Source of the DNA: JBGSOV01 sp964558715 | GTDB taxonomy: Bacteria > Patescibacteriota > Gracilibacteria > CAIRYL01 > GCA-016699755 | Assembly: GCA_964558715.1 (NCBI GenBank) | Contig: CAZLFD010000003.1 | Location: 1-64,000, forward strand | DNA: 64,000 nucleotides | Direction: 5' to 3' | Shown here: positions 37,399 to 46,004 of the stretch, piece after piece | Position numbering within the stretch: the first letter of the stretch is position 1 | How the letters are laid out: every line of letters starts with the position of its first letter | Notes under the pieces: generated by a model | Told to the model about the DNA's origin: nothing | What the model saw: the letters and a program-made list of their open reading frames with translations, nothing else | Databases searched by the model: none | Translations under genes and position numbers: made by a program

Positions 37399-37722
37399 AT
37401 GAAAACTTCAACTGAGCAGCTTGGTGTATCAATTGATGCTAGTTCTAGATGCAACCAGATAGTTAATGATTCCGAAATTTCAGTCTCTTTGCGTTCACGC
37501 TATGTGTGGACACCTGAAGATAGCGACTTCAAAACTACAACTGTAGATTTCTTGATAGACGAAATGCGTATCACGGTTGAACAAGTAGAGATAATTGGTA
37601 GAAGGATTTATGTGCGACCAGTAGGTCAACATAATATAGAAGTCGTTATCGCGAAGCTCCGCGAGAGGCTACCCAATTGTAAAATCGAACATCGAGAAAA
37701 CAAAGTATCACAGACTGAATAA
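37399..37722 (+). CDS. Hypothetical protein, unrecognised
   Basis: 107 residues, soluble, predicted beta-alpha mixed (SLRSRYVWTPEDSDFKTTTV, DFLIDEMRITVEQVEIIGRR). Coding sequence is more A+T-rich than neighbours. Single-gene unit between the helicase (divergent) and ychF. No family recognised. Confidence 0.6.
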   Translation: MKTSTEQLGVSIDASSRCNQIVNDSEISVSLRSRYVWTPEDSDFKTTTVDFLIDEMRITVEQVEIIGRRIYVRPVGQHNIEVVIAKLRERLPNCKIEHRENKVSQTE

Positions 37723-37838
37723 GCAGATGGCCAATGAACACAACTGTTCATCGACAATATTGATTGATTTTCGAAGCGGTAGGCATTGATAGCAGTTTAG
37801 AAAATGGTGCACAATAGTCAGGAATATTCCCGTAACAG

Positions 37839-38933
37839 ATGAGTCTGCAAATCGCCCTAGTCGGTCTGCCCAATGTCGGTAAATCGACCCTCTTTAACGC
37901 CCTTACCAAATCTACCGCGGCAGCGGCAGAAAACTTTCCGTTTTGTACCATCGACCCTAACGTGGGCATTGTGCAGCTAGAAGATGAGCGATTAGAGAAG
38001 ATTGCAGAAGTCGCAAAAGCGGCGAAAGTCGTGCCAGAGACGATTGAGTTTGTCGATGTAGCGGGATTAGTAAAAGGCGCGTCGCAAGGCGAGGGGTTGG
38101 GAAATCAGTTTCTCAGCCATATTCGGGAATGCGATGCTGTAGCGCTAGTGCTGCGGTTTTTTGAAGACGGCAATATCATCCACGTCGATGGCAAAATCGA
38201 CCCCAAAAGCGATATGGAAGTGATAGAGACCGAATTGATTCTGGCGGATTTGCAAACGGCAGAAAAAGCGCATCATAAGGCGGAGCGCAACGCAAAGTCG
38301 AACGAGAAAGAAGCGGTGCTGCGCGCATCGGCACTGGGAAAGGTGAAAACGGTATTGGCAGAAGGCAAACGCGCCTCTGCTGCAGAAATTGAAGAAGATG
38401 AACAATTTGTGCTGAAAGAGATCCAATTTTTAACGCGCAAACCGTTTTTGTGTGTGGCAAATGTCGCAGAAGCAGAAGTAGCTGCGTTTGATATCGCAAG
38501 TGCAAAAGCTGCACTCGGGCTGGGGGATCACGATGAACTGGTTGTAGTTTCGGCAAAAATCGAAGCAGAACTGGCTGGGCTCGAGCCAGAAGAAGCGGCG
38601 GCGTTTTTGGCGGATTTAGGATTAGAATCATCCGGCTTACAGAAGCTCGCCCACGTTGCACACAAGCGTCTTGGATTATCCCGCTACTTTACCGCCGGCG
38701 AACAAGAGGCACGCGCCTGGACGATAAGAGCTGGCATGACGGCGCCACAAGCTGCCGGAGTAATTCATACCGATTTCGAGAAAGGCTTTATTCGCGCAGA
38801 CGTGGTACCAGCGGAAGATTTTATTGCGCAAGGCGGCTGGAGCAAATGTCGCGAAAAAGGCCTCGCCCGCAGTGAAGGCAAAGAGTATGTGATGCACGAC
38901 GGCGATGTCTGTCTCTTTAAATTTAATGTGTAA
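37839..38933 (+). CDS. ychF: Redox-regulated ATPase YchF (OLA1 family)
   Basis: 364 residues. GTPase-like fold with G1 GLPNVGKST, the family's unusual hydrophobic start, G3 [20 protein letters not shown], a NxxE-type G4 (NVAEAE), and C-terminal TGS domain ending [47 protein letters not shown]. YchF proteins hydrolyse ATP and associate with ribosomes. No G4 NKxD, as expected for the family. Confidence 0.97.
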   Translation: MSLQIALVGLPNVGKSTLFNALTKSTAAAAENFPFCTIDPNVGIVQLEDERLEKIAEVAKAAKVVPETIEFVDVAGLVKGASQGEGLGNQFLSHIRECDAVALVLRFFEDGNIIHVDGKIDPKSDMEVIETELILADLQTAEKAHHKAERNAKSNEKEAVLRASALGKVKTVLAEGKRASAAEIEEDEQFVLKEIQFLTRKPFLCVANVAEAEVAAFDIASAKAALGLGDHDELVVVSAKIEAELAGLEPEEAAAFLADLGLESSGLQKLAHVAHKRLGLSRYFTAGEQEARAWTIRAGMTAPQAAGVIHTDFEKGFIRADVVPAEDFIAQGGWSKCREKGLARSEGKEYVMHDGDVCLFKFNV

Positions 38934-38940
38934 CTTTTTT

Positions 38941-39041
38941 TCCCTGCCTGCCCTAAGCTCGTCATAGGGATAAGGGAGATTGTGAGGGAGTTTGCAATCA
39001 CTCTCCCCCTAAGATAGGGGGATATGGAGGAGATTGAAATG
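38941..39041. repeat. Solitary palindromic repeat copies
   Basis: Two degenerate units of the family at 1-1330: near 38950-38995 (GATAAGGGAGATTGTGAGGGAG) and 38998-39041 (CTCTCCCCCTAAGATAGGGGG then ATATGGAGGAGATTGA; shown split). They fill the gap between ychF and the ACT-domain gene. Confidence 0.7.
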
Positions 39042-39056
39042 TTTTAATGAAACGCT

Positions 39057-39434
39057 ATGAAACTCAAGCTACTCGAGCAAGCCTACGTTCTGCTCCGCTA
39101 TCCCTCGGATACGGACATCTCAAAGCTGCGCAATAACGATAACGAATTCTTCTCGTTGACGAAAACTCCGCAAGAGTTATCCCTCTTTTGTGAAGAAACG
39201 AAGATTCCGGAGCTGCAGCCGCAAAAAGTAGAAGCTGGTTGGCGCGGCCTTTATATTGACGAGGTGTTGGAATTTAGCGATATCGGTGTGATAAAAAAGA
39301 TGTCAGAACCGCTTGCAGCCACGGAAATATCGATTTTGGCACTTTCGACCTTCGATACTGATTATGTTTTTGTACAATCCCGACACTTGAACCAAGCGAT
39401 AACGGAACTCCACAAGGCCGGTTTCACCTGGTAA
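39057..39434 (+). CDS. ACT-domain protein (CASTOR/ACT7-like)
   Basis: 125 residues. Matches the small two-ACT family: FFSLTKTPQELSLFCEE, VEAGWRGLYIDEVLEFSDIG, VIKKMSEPLAATEISILALS, TFDTDYVFV and a C-terminal ITELHKAGFTW. Such proteins bind small ligands, usually amino acids. Stop and next start overlap (TAATG), so it is coupled to the RNHCP gene. Confidence 0.85.
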   Translation: MKLKLLEQAYVLLRYPSDTDISKLRNNDNEFFSLTKTPQELSLFCEETKIPELQPQKVEAGWRGLYIDEVLEFSDIGVIKKMSEPLAATEISILALSTFDTDYVFVQSRHLNQAITELHKAGFTW

Positions 39435-39754
39435 TGGCTTTTATCATCAATAACGATGGCTTTGTCTGTGAATCTTGTGGGGAAAAAAACCCTCCTGCCA
39501 AGGCGACCTGCCGCGACCACTGCCGTAAATGCTTGATGGGAAAACACGTCGATGACGTTTCACCAGGCGACCGCGCCAGCACTTGCCAAGGAAAAATGGA
39601 GCCGATCGCCGTGTTGCCCGGCACCAAAAAAACGGATTATGTGCTGCTCTACAAATGCGAAAAATGTGGACTTGAGCGTAAAAACCGTGCCGCACCAGAT
39701 GATGATCTAGAGACGATTTTGAAGGTGGCGGCAGAGCGGATTTTTAGGGTGTGA
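39434..39754 (+). CDS. RNHCP-domain zinc protein (variant motif)
   Basis: 106 residues. Zinc-site Cys pairs FVCESCGEKNPP and HCRKCLMGKHVDD, then PGDRASTCQGKMEPI and YKCEKCGLERKNRAAPDDD, matching the RNHCP family (named for R-N-H-C-P); here the motif reads R-D-H-C-R. Small proteins of unknown function, possibly nucleic-acid binding. Translationally coupled to the ACT-domain gene. Confidence 0.85.
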   Translation: MAFIINNDGFVCESCGEKNPPAKATCRDHCRKCLMGKHVDDVSPGDRASTCQGKMEPIAVLPGTKKTDYVLLYKCEKCGLERKNRAAPDDDLETILKVAAERIFRV

Positions 39755-39755
39755 C

Positions 39756-41261
39756 CTATGCTTCGATTGTCTCATGTTCGTCACCGGAACGCAGTTCTGG
39801 AAAGTGTCGGTAAAGAACAAGCATTGGCAGCTCGCCCTTTCTTCTGGCGCTGGCTAAATCACGCCAATCAGCCGGATTCATGCAGTCTTCTAGTCTTAGT
39901 TTCGCCAAATATGTTGCGAGCTTTTTATCACCGGCAAAGCCTGTTTTCGGCTGCATATGCAGCAACTCCGTTTTCCAAATATGGTTTGCGATGTCACGCG
40001 CATGCGGGTCTTTTTGAAAATGTTTGTGCATTATCGAAAAAATAGCTTTCATACGCTCGTCTCCATCATCAACAAGCAGGGCATCTTCGGTATGCGGACC
40101 ATAGCGGAAAGCCATCAAGTCAAAGACCGCAGTTCGAAAAGACGGTTTGCCATCTGCGACTTGAACGATTTTACTCACAACCTCAGGGTCACTTACGAGC
40201 GACATAATGAGCACCTGTTCCTTTTTAGAGTAATGCATTTCAAATTCAGAACCAACCGATTTACCTGAGCGGTTACGAGCAGCATGCGGCGGAGTAATAG
40301 GCGGATGATATGCCATAAGCATGGCTGTTTGTATTTTTTGGTGTGTTGGGCGCTGTCGTTCTATTCGCAATGAATCTTTAGCCAAAACATTTGTAAGTCC
40401 GGGTGCGAAATCTTGCGACACAGAAGACTCGTACGTTTCAACTCCGGTCTTTTTGTTAGCGTCCGTAGATGTATTTCTTGCAAGCTTTATGCTTCCTTCC
40501 TTGGGCGCACCTCCTTCACCGCCATTCGAAAGCAGATCAGCTCCGCCCCCACCTGAGCCATCAACAAATCCGCTCTCCTTCGGATTTCGTGAGACATAGT
40601 ACGCCTTTGTTGTATCGCCCCCGTCACCCTGTGCACCTTTTCCGCACACAACTGGTATTCCATCGACATCAACTAAAACCGTGCCGCCACCTGTTAAAGT
40701 GGTGTGAATATTCTCGAGGTGATCTGCTGTTTGAATGCCCTCATTTTCGAGCAGAAATGTGATTTTTTTGACCTGTTCTTCAATCGGCACTGTCTGCAAA
40801 CGGTTCGCCAGCGATGGCGTTTTTAGGCCTTCTTGATTGGGCTGCGCGATTTCAGGGCGAATGGTATCTTCGCCATAGAGAGCATTGTTCACCGATTCTT
40901 GCGACTCAGAAAAAATATAAAGCGCGTCGGCTTCAGCACCTTCAAGTTCTGGCAGTTTTGAAAGAAAGGGATTACGCGAATAATACCAATATTCTTGTTC
41001 TTCTTGATATTGCGCATTGAACATTTCGGAAACTGCCCTGCGCATCGTCGCATCGGCCGTTTTTTCTAATTCATCATCAGGGATTCTCTTAAAATCAAAG
41101 AGCGCATCTGCAATTCTTTCATTATCAGAGGCCGCGAGCTGAGGCTGCAATTCACCTCCCTCATCCGGACCGACTCTACCAGCTGGATATAAATAAATCA
41201 GTCGCTGCTCAGCCACAAACGTGCTTTCATGCCTCTTTTTTTCGAGATCATGCTCCTTCAT
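39756..41261 (-). CDS. Large cytoplasmic protein of unknown function
   Basis: 501 residues from the ATG at 41261, 10 bp after the stop of a 61-residue gene. No signal or membrane segment. Front half is charged and helical; around 215-260 it is Gly-rich (GKGAQGDGGDTTKAYYVSRN, then VDGSGGGGADLLSNGGEGGA), and the C-terminal third is helical (FRTAVFDLMAFRYGP, IFSIMHKHFQKDPHARDIAN). The strong codon periodicity and the promoter upstream support it as real. I recognise no domain. Confidence 0.75.
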   Translation of the reverse strand: MKEHDLEKKRHESTFVAEQRLIYLYPAGRVGPDEGGELQPQLAASDNERIADALFDFKRIPDDELEKTADATMRRAVSEMFNAQYQEEQEYWYYSRNPFLSKLPELEGAEADALYIFSESQESVNNALYGEDTIRPEIAQPNQEGLKTPSLANRLQTVPIEEQVKKITFLLENEGIQTADHLENIHTTLTGGGTVLVDVDGIPVVCGKGAQGDGGDTTKAYYVSRNPKESGFVDGSGGGGADLLSNGGEGGAPKEGSIKLARNTSTDANKKTGVETYESSVSQDFAPGLTNVLAKDSLRIERQRPTHQKIQTAMLMAYHPPITPPHAARNRSGKSVGSEFEMHYSKKEQVLIMSLVSDPEVVSKIVQVADGKPSFRTAVFDLMAFRYGPHTEDALLVDDGDERMKAIFSIMHKHFQKDPHARDIANHIWKTELLHMQPKTGFAGDKKLATYLAKLRLEDCMNPADWRDLASARRKGELPMLVLYRHFPELRSGDEHETIEA

Positions 41262-41271
41262 TTTTTTTGGA

Positions 41272-41457
41272 TTATTCAATACTCTCGATTTCTGCCTCAA
41301 TATCTTTCAGGTTTTTGCTGCGCTCATGCGACTCAGCAGCCACATGCTTGTTTTGTAGCCGTATCCGCGAAGTCTCTGCCCGTGTGTGCGAGTGAGTAAT
41401 GGTCTCTGCCAACGACTGAATTACACCGACGAGTCGTTCGCGTTCCTGTGCATCCAT
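41272..41457 (-). CDS. Small coiled-coil protein of unknown function
   Basis: 61 residues, ATG at 41457: opens MDAQERERLVGVIQSLAETI and ends KNLKDIEAEIESIE. Almost entirely helical with heptad-like hydrophobics. It is first in a two-gene unit with the 501-residue protein and sits 16 bases after a good promoter, which is the main reason to accept so short a gene. Confidence 0.65.
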   Translation of the reverse strand: MDAQERERLVGVIQSLAETITHSHTRAETSRIRLQNKHVAAESHERSKNLKDIEAEIESIE

Positions 41458-41479
41458 TTTTATGTTGATATATCTATTA

Positions 41480-41508
41480 ATAATAGCAGAAACCTTATCT
41501 TAGCGCAA
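41480..41508 (-). promoter_or_regulatory. Sigma-70-type promoter for the 61/501-residue gene pair
   Basis: Minus strand TTGCGC (41508-41503), 17-bp spacer, TATTAT (41485-41480); the -35 box lies in the last codons of the CinA-like gene. Confidence 0.5.
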
Positions 41509-41970
41509 TTTCTCTTCCATCATTTTTAACAAGAATTGCAAGGCATATTCTGTCGCAAAAGATTGGCTACTTGCTCGATCGCCTTCAAACCCCTTATCGA
41601 TGTGCTCTGTGTGGTTTGCATCGGCAACGGCAAAGAATATTCTTCCGCGCAAAGAATCGACCGGCTCTGCCTCGCCAGTAGTAGAAATACAAAAATCCGC
41701 CTTACACTGTTCGCGCCAGCGTGAAGCCATTTCTACTGCGCATTCAATGGAATAGACACCACATTCGTTAAAAAATTTAGGCGTAAGGTCTAAAAACTGC
41801 ATTTTGGCGCGGGTGTCATAAAACACTCCGCCGCTGTAAAACACTTCACTCGCGCCAGAAACCGATGTGAGTGCCGCAGCTATGCGCCCGCCAGTGACCG
41901 ACTCTACCGTACAAATGCGCCAGTTGTTTTGCTGTGCCAAGTGGATGATTTGGGAGGCGAGATTTTTCAC
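41500..41970 (-). CDS. Divergent CinA C-terminal domain protein (PncC-like)
   Basis: 156 residues from a GTG. Resembles nicotinamide-nucleotide amidase PncC, which recycles NMN: TVESVTGGRIAAALTSVSGA (usual form AESCTGG), SGGVFYDTRAKMQFL, CGVYSIECAVEMASRWREQ. The usual TGIAGPxGG loop is changed to STTGEAEPVDSLRGR, so activity is uncertain. Starts 3 bp after the cupin gene stop. Confidence 0.8.
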   Translation of the reverse strand: MKNLASQIIHLAQQNNWRICTVESVTGGRIAAALTSVSGASEVFYSGGVFYDTRAKMQFLDLTPKFFNECGVYSIECAVEMASRWREQCKADFCISTTGEAEPVDSLRGRIFFAVADANHTEHIDKGFEGDRASSQSFATEYALQFLLKMMEEKLR

Positions 41971-41973
41971 TGT

Positions 41974-42237
41974 TTATTCAAAAAAATAATGCTTAAAAAT
42001 CGCTTTGTGAATCGTCCATGTGCATTTGAGCCCCACCGGAAAGACGACGATATCTCCGACACCAAAACTGACTTCCCTTCCATCATCTATCATAACCGTC
42101 GCGCTGCCCTCGAGAATCAAACAGTTTTCACTTTGGGAATATTCCCAGGGAAACACCGCCGGCTCGTGGCTCCATATCGACCAATTTTTAGCAGTTGCGA
42201 TTTCTTCTTCATTCGGTTTTTTGACGATGATTTCCAT
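41974..42237 (-). CDS. Small cupin-domain protein (Cupin_3/DUF861 type)
   Basis: 87 residues. Single cupin barrel: NWSIWSHEPAVFPWEYSQSE, CLILEGSATVMIDDGREVSF, GVGDIVVFPVGLKCTWTIHK, HYFFE. The metal-binding His/Glu set is reduced, as in the Cupin_3 subgroup. Shares a transcript with the CinA-like gene; substrate unknown. Confidence 0.85.
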   Translation of the reverse strand: MEIIVKKPNEEEIATAKNWSIWSHEPAVFPWEYSQSENCLILEGSATVMIDDGREVSFGVGDIVVFPVGLKCTWTIHKAIFKHYFFE

Positions 42238-42362
42238 AAACGCGAAACACTTTGTGGTGTGATTCTAGCGCGAAAGCGATGTGGGCACAAAATATTGTGC
42301 CTCTGCGAATGCCGTGGCAAGCAGAGGGAAGAAGTGCGCTGTTTGCTTCTGCTGTTTGCAAA

Positions 42363-42390
42363 TTGCCGATTGCTTTTCAGAGCTTAAAAT
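42363..42390 (+). promoter_or_regulatory. Candidate promoter for gyrB
   Basis: TTGCCG (42363-42368), 16-bp spacer, TAAAAT (42385-42390), predicted start about 27 bases before the gyrB ATG. Confidence 0.4.
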
Positions 42391-42423
42391 GACACAATCA
42401 GTTCGATTTAATCACGAACGAAA

Positions 42424-44412
42424 ATGGCTGAGAAACAGAATTATTCTGCAGAGAATATCCAGGTGCTCGAAGGGCTTGAGGCAGTGCGTAAACGCCCAGG
42501 GATGTACATCGGTTCAACAGATGTGCGCGGCTTGCATCACTTATTGTGGGAGATCGTCGACAATGCGATTGATGAAGCAATGGCGGGATACTGCGACAAT
42601 ATCGAAATCGTCATGCAGGCGGATGGTGGAGTGAGAGTATCAGATAATGGACGTGGTATTCCGGTAGATACGCATTCAAAAACTGGAAAATCTGCGCTCG
42701 AAACGGTGATGACGATTTTGCATGCGGGCGGAAAATTCGGCGGCGGCGGGTATAAGGTTTCAGGAGGATTGCATGGCGTGGGCGCAAGTGTGGTGAATGC
42801 CCTGGCAGAAAAAGTCGTGGCGACCGTTAAGCGCGATGGAAAACTGCATCGCCAGGAGTACGCACGTGGTGCGGTGGTCACGCCAATCGAAGTAGTGGGT
42901 GAAGCAAGCGATACCGGAACAGAAATCGTCTTTTACCCGGACCCGCAGATCTTTAAAGAAACCACGAGCATGGAGTGGGACACCATTCTCACTCGTCTGC
43001 GTCAGCAAGCGTATTTAACGAAAGGTGTCCGCATCGCCATTGCAGACGAAACAGGCGAAAAGCCCAAGCGACATGCCTTCTTTTTTGATGGCGGAGTGGC
43101 AAGTTACGTGCGGCATTTATCCGAGAATAAGGTGTCGATTTCAGAGGTCATCGCTGTGGAGCGCGAGACCGAAGCTTGCCAATTGGAAGTGGCGATGCGC
43201 TACACCGACTCGTACACCGAAAACATCTGGTGTTTCACCAACCATATTCACAATCCAGAGGGAGGGACACACTTGACCGGATTTCGCACGGCGCTGACCC
43301 GTACCATCAATGCCTACGCGCGCGACAAGCAGATGCTAAAAGAAAAAGAAGATAATTTTGTCGCCGAAGACGTACGCGAAGGCCTTACCGCAGTGCTTTC
43401 GATTAAAGTCGCCGAGCCGCAGTTTGAAGGGCAGACGAAAGGGAAGCTCGGGAATTCGGAGGTGCGCCCAGCAGTAGAAGCTGCCTTTGCCGAAGCATTT
43501 ACCGAATATTTGGAAGAAAACCCGAATGAAGCCCGCGCGGTTATTGGAAAGTGCTTGCTTGCTGCCCGAGCCCGTAAAGCGGCGCGTGCTGCGCGCGATA
43601 CCGTAATCCGCAAGGGAGCACTCGAAGGGATGACTCTGCCGGGGAAATTGGCGGACTGCTCCAGTAAAAATGCCGAAGAGACCGAGATTTTCATTGTAGA
43701 GGGCGACTCTGCCGGTGGCTCGGCAAAGCAAGGGCGCAATCGCGACTTTCAGGCGATTTTGCCACTAAGAGGAAAAATCTTGAATGTAGAGCAGGCACGA
43801 CTCGACAAAATGTTGAACAACAATGAGGTCAAGGCGCTGATTACTGCATTGGGAACCGGTATTGGTGATATCTTCGAGGCAGAGAAATTGCGCTACGGCA
43901 AAGTGGTGATCATGACGGATGCCGACGTCGACGGCGCCCACATCCGCACTTTATTGCTGACCTTGTTCTACCGCTACTTCCGTGAAATCGTGGATAATGG
44001 GAATTTGTATATCGCCTGCCCACCACTCTATAAAGTGGCAAAGGGAAAAGACGTGCGTTATGCCTACGACGAGGTGGAAAAGCTGAACATTTTAAAAGAC
44101 ATGGGTATTGAAGACGAGGCCGAAGAGATTGAAGAAAACGAGGAAGAAAATGGAAACGAAGAAGAGGAGACCGCGACCAAAAAGAAGTCGAACCGTGTTT
44201 CGATTCAGCGCTATAAAGGTCTGGGTGAAATGAACCCTGATCAATTATGGGAGACGACGATGGACCCAGACATGCGCACTATGATGCAGGTTACGATCGA
44301 AGATGCCGAGCGTAGCGATCTTGTGTTTACCACGCTGATGGGGAGCGAAGTCTTACCGCGCAAAAAGTTCATCCAAACGCATGCGAAATCGGTGAAAAAT
44401 TTGGATATTTGA
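42424..44412 (+). CDS. gyrB: DNA gyrase subunit B
   Basis: ATPase subunit of gyrase, 662 residues. GHKL ATPase: LEAVRKRPGMYIGST, EIVDNAIDEAMAGYC, DNGRGIPVD, GLHGVGASVVNAL. TOPRIM: FIVEGDSAGGSAKQGRNRDF, TDADVDGAHIRTLLLTLF, and the C-terminal QRYKGLGEMNPDQLWETTMD. An acidic low-complexity insert (about 565-590, EEIEENEEENGNEEEE) separates TOPRIM from the tail, longer than in most GyrB. gyrA is not in the window; ParE cannot be fully excluded. Confidence 0.95.
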   Translation: MAEKQNYSAENIQVLEGLEAVRKRPGMYIGSTDVRGLHHLLWEIVDNAIDEAMAGYCDNIEIVMQADGGVRVSDNGRGIPVDTHSKTGKSALETVMTILHAGGKFGGGGYKVSGGLHGVGASVVNALAEKVVATVKRDGKLHRQEYARGAVVTPIEVVGEASDTGTEIVFYPDPQIFKETTSMEWDTILTRLRQQAYLTKGVRIAIADETGEKPKRHAFFFDGGVASYVRHLSENKVSISEVIAVERETEACQLEVAMRYTDSYTENIWCFTNHIHNPEGGTHLTGFRTALTRTINAYARDKQMLKEKEDNFVAEDVREGLTAVLSIKVAEPQFEGQTKGKLGNSEVRPAVEAAFAEAFTEYLEENPNEARAVIGKCLLAARARKAARAARDTVIRKGALEGMTLPGKLADCSSKNAEETEIFIVEGDSAGGSAKQGRNRDFQAILPLRGKILNVEQARLDKMLNNNEVKALITALGTGIGDIFEAEKLRYGKVVIMTDADVDGAHIRTLLLTLFYRYFREIVDNGNLYIACPPLYKVAKGKDVRYAYDEVEKLNILKDMGIEDEAEEIEENEEENGNEEEETATKKKSNRVSIQRYKGLGEMNPDQLWETTMDPDMRTMMQVTIEDAERSDLVFTTLMGSEVLPRKKFIQTHAKSVKNLDI

Positions 44413-44566
44413 TGAGTTCATCCCATAAAAAAGTGTGTGGGTTAGCAGGAGGAGACGCATGGCGACACCAGCGAAACCGAATCGGACATACTGATTGTTC
44501 TTTGGAAAATCGGTATTCTGAATCAGATAAGTGCTATGCTGATCTGTGAAAATTAGCGGCAAGAGG

Positions 44567-45164
44567 ATGACGTCAGAAAAAGCGTAAGCGATCATTCAGA
44601 TTTGGTTTGGCAATCGCCGTGCCGATGAACCGGGTGCCGCAAGAATCGGCTGAGCAATAGTGGATGAAAGACGAAAGATTCGACTGCGAAATCGCTGCCC
44701 GATTCGGGCAACATCTGGCGGAAATCCGAGAAAATGACACTAAAAATGACCCTCTGATCACTTTGGCCAAGATCATAGTGCTTGACCATTTCTCGCGCAA
44801 CATCTACCGCAGCAAGCCGGAGAGTCTTGCCAAAGATGACTTGGCACTGAAGTTGAGTTCTGAACTGGTAGCCAGCGATGAATGGCAAAAATTCTCAGAA
44901 CCCGAATCCCAATTCGCGATTATGCCGTTTATGCATTCCGAAAGTCTACAATTACAAAACCGAGCAGTAAAGCTGTTTGAACACCTGGTTGCACGCGCAA
45001 GGCCGCAATTTAAAGAAATATCACAGAATGCACTGAAGCATGCCACCTTACACCGAGATATCATCGCCCGTTTTAACCGTTTTCCGCATCGTGATCAGAT
45101 TTTAGGCAGAAAAAGTTCTGCCACCGAGATCGAGTTTTTAGAGCAACCCGATTCATCTTTTTAG
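44567..45164 (+). pseudogene. DUF924-family gene, decayed at its 5' end
   Basis: From the ATG at 44664 a 166-residue frame matches all but the front of DUF924 (FDCEIAARFGQHLAEI, LIVLDHFSRNIYR-like IIVLDHFSRNIYRSKP, FAIMPFMHSESLQLQ, FNRFPHRDQILGRKSS). The missing front is present but broken: from an ATG at 44567 the frame reads MTSEKA, a TAA at 44585, then AIIQIWFGNRRADEPGAA (the family's FWFG motif), after which homology moves to another frame as QESAEQ, a TAG at 44658 where the family has the first Trp of a WW pair, and WMKDERFD. Two stops plus a frameshift mean a relic, not a simple sequencing slip. Confidence 0.8.
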
Positions 45165-45380
45165 TCGTTTACCACCGGCATAATCAAGTATCCGCCGGGG
45201 TATGCCGCTCGGCTTTCTGTAATTTGGCCTGTAGCCTGTATTACGCCGCTCGCTTTTGCTATGCAGGCGAATAGGTTAGCATGCTAATGACTAATCTTAA
45301 ATCTGAATATACCACTGATAAACCATCGGGTCTTTTTAAGGGTAGCCGTCATTACTTTTCTGGCAGCTATCATCGGATAC

Positions 45381-46004
45381 GTGGAGTATCAATACCAACT
45401 ACACACCTATGTCTCGAAAGAAAGCCTCGGCAAGCTCGAAACTTTTATCCGTTCACATGGCATTTGGGCGCCGTTCGCTTTTGCGCTCATTTATTATTTT
45501 GCGACGCTGTTCTTTCTTTCTGCCGCAGTATTGACAATATTAAGTGGTGTGCTCTTTGGAAAACTGTGGGGCTCAGTACTGGTCGTGTTTATTGCGACGG
45601 TCGCCGCACAAACCGGATTTTTTCTATCGCATCGGTACGGCTCCGGCATTTTCGATAAGGTAGGCAAGCAAGGTGGTACGATCAAAAGGCTCGTTGATAA
45701 GCTAAACACCGGCATCGAGCACAATGGCTTTCGCGCTTTTTTTATTCTCCGCTGCTTGTTTCTACCGTACATGCCGCTTAGCTACGCGGCAGGATTAGTG
45801 AAAAAAGCGAAAGCGCGAGATTTTTTTCTGGCGACGTTCTTCACGAATGCGATTTTTAGCCCGGTGTTTGTGTTTTTCGGCGATGCTCTTTTACAGGGGC
45901 CGAAGGCGCTCTTTTTACCGGCGGTCCTGATTGTGCTCGTGCTATTGGTGCCACGGTTTGTGAAGTTTTTTCAGCACAGATTCTCTTCTCCGAAAACAGT
46001 ATGA
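45381..46004 (+). CDS. TVP38/TMEM64-family (VTT domain) membrane protein; 5' end disrupted
   Basis: 207 residues from a GTG. Multi-pass VTT-domain protein: FIRSHGIWAPFAFALIYYFA, LTILSGVLFGKLWGSVLVVF, GFRAFFILRCLFLPYMPLSY (given in part), AAGLVKKAKARDFFLATFF. In-frame codons before the GTG still encode a membrane helix (VAVITFLAAIIGYVEYQYQ) but offer no start codon back to a stop at 45288. An ATG at 45281 begins MLMTNLKSEYTTDKPSGLFK in another frame and would join this helix with a one-base shift at the run TCTTTTTAAGGG (45331-45342). ATGA overlap with the following oxidoreductase. Confidence 0.85.
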   Translation: MEYQYQLHTYVSKESLGKLETFIRSHGIWAPFAFALIYYFATLFFLSAAVLTILSGVLFGKLWGSVLVVFIATVAAQTGFFLSHRYGSGIFDKVGKQGGTIKRLVDKLNTGIEHNGFRAFFILRCLFLPYMPLSYAAGLVKKAKARDFFLATFFTNAIFSPVFVFFGDALLQGPKALFLPAVLIVLVLLVPRFVKFFQHRFSSPKTV

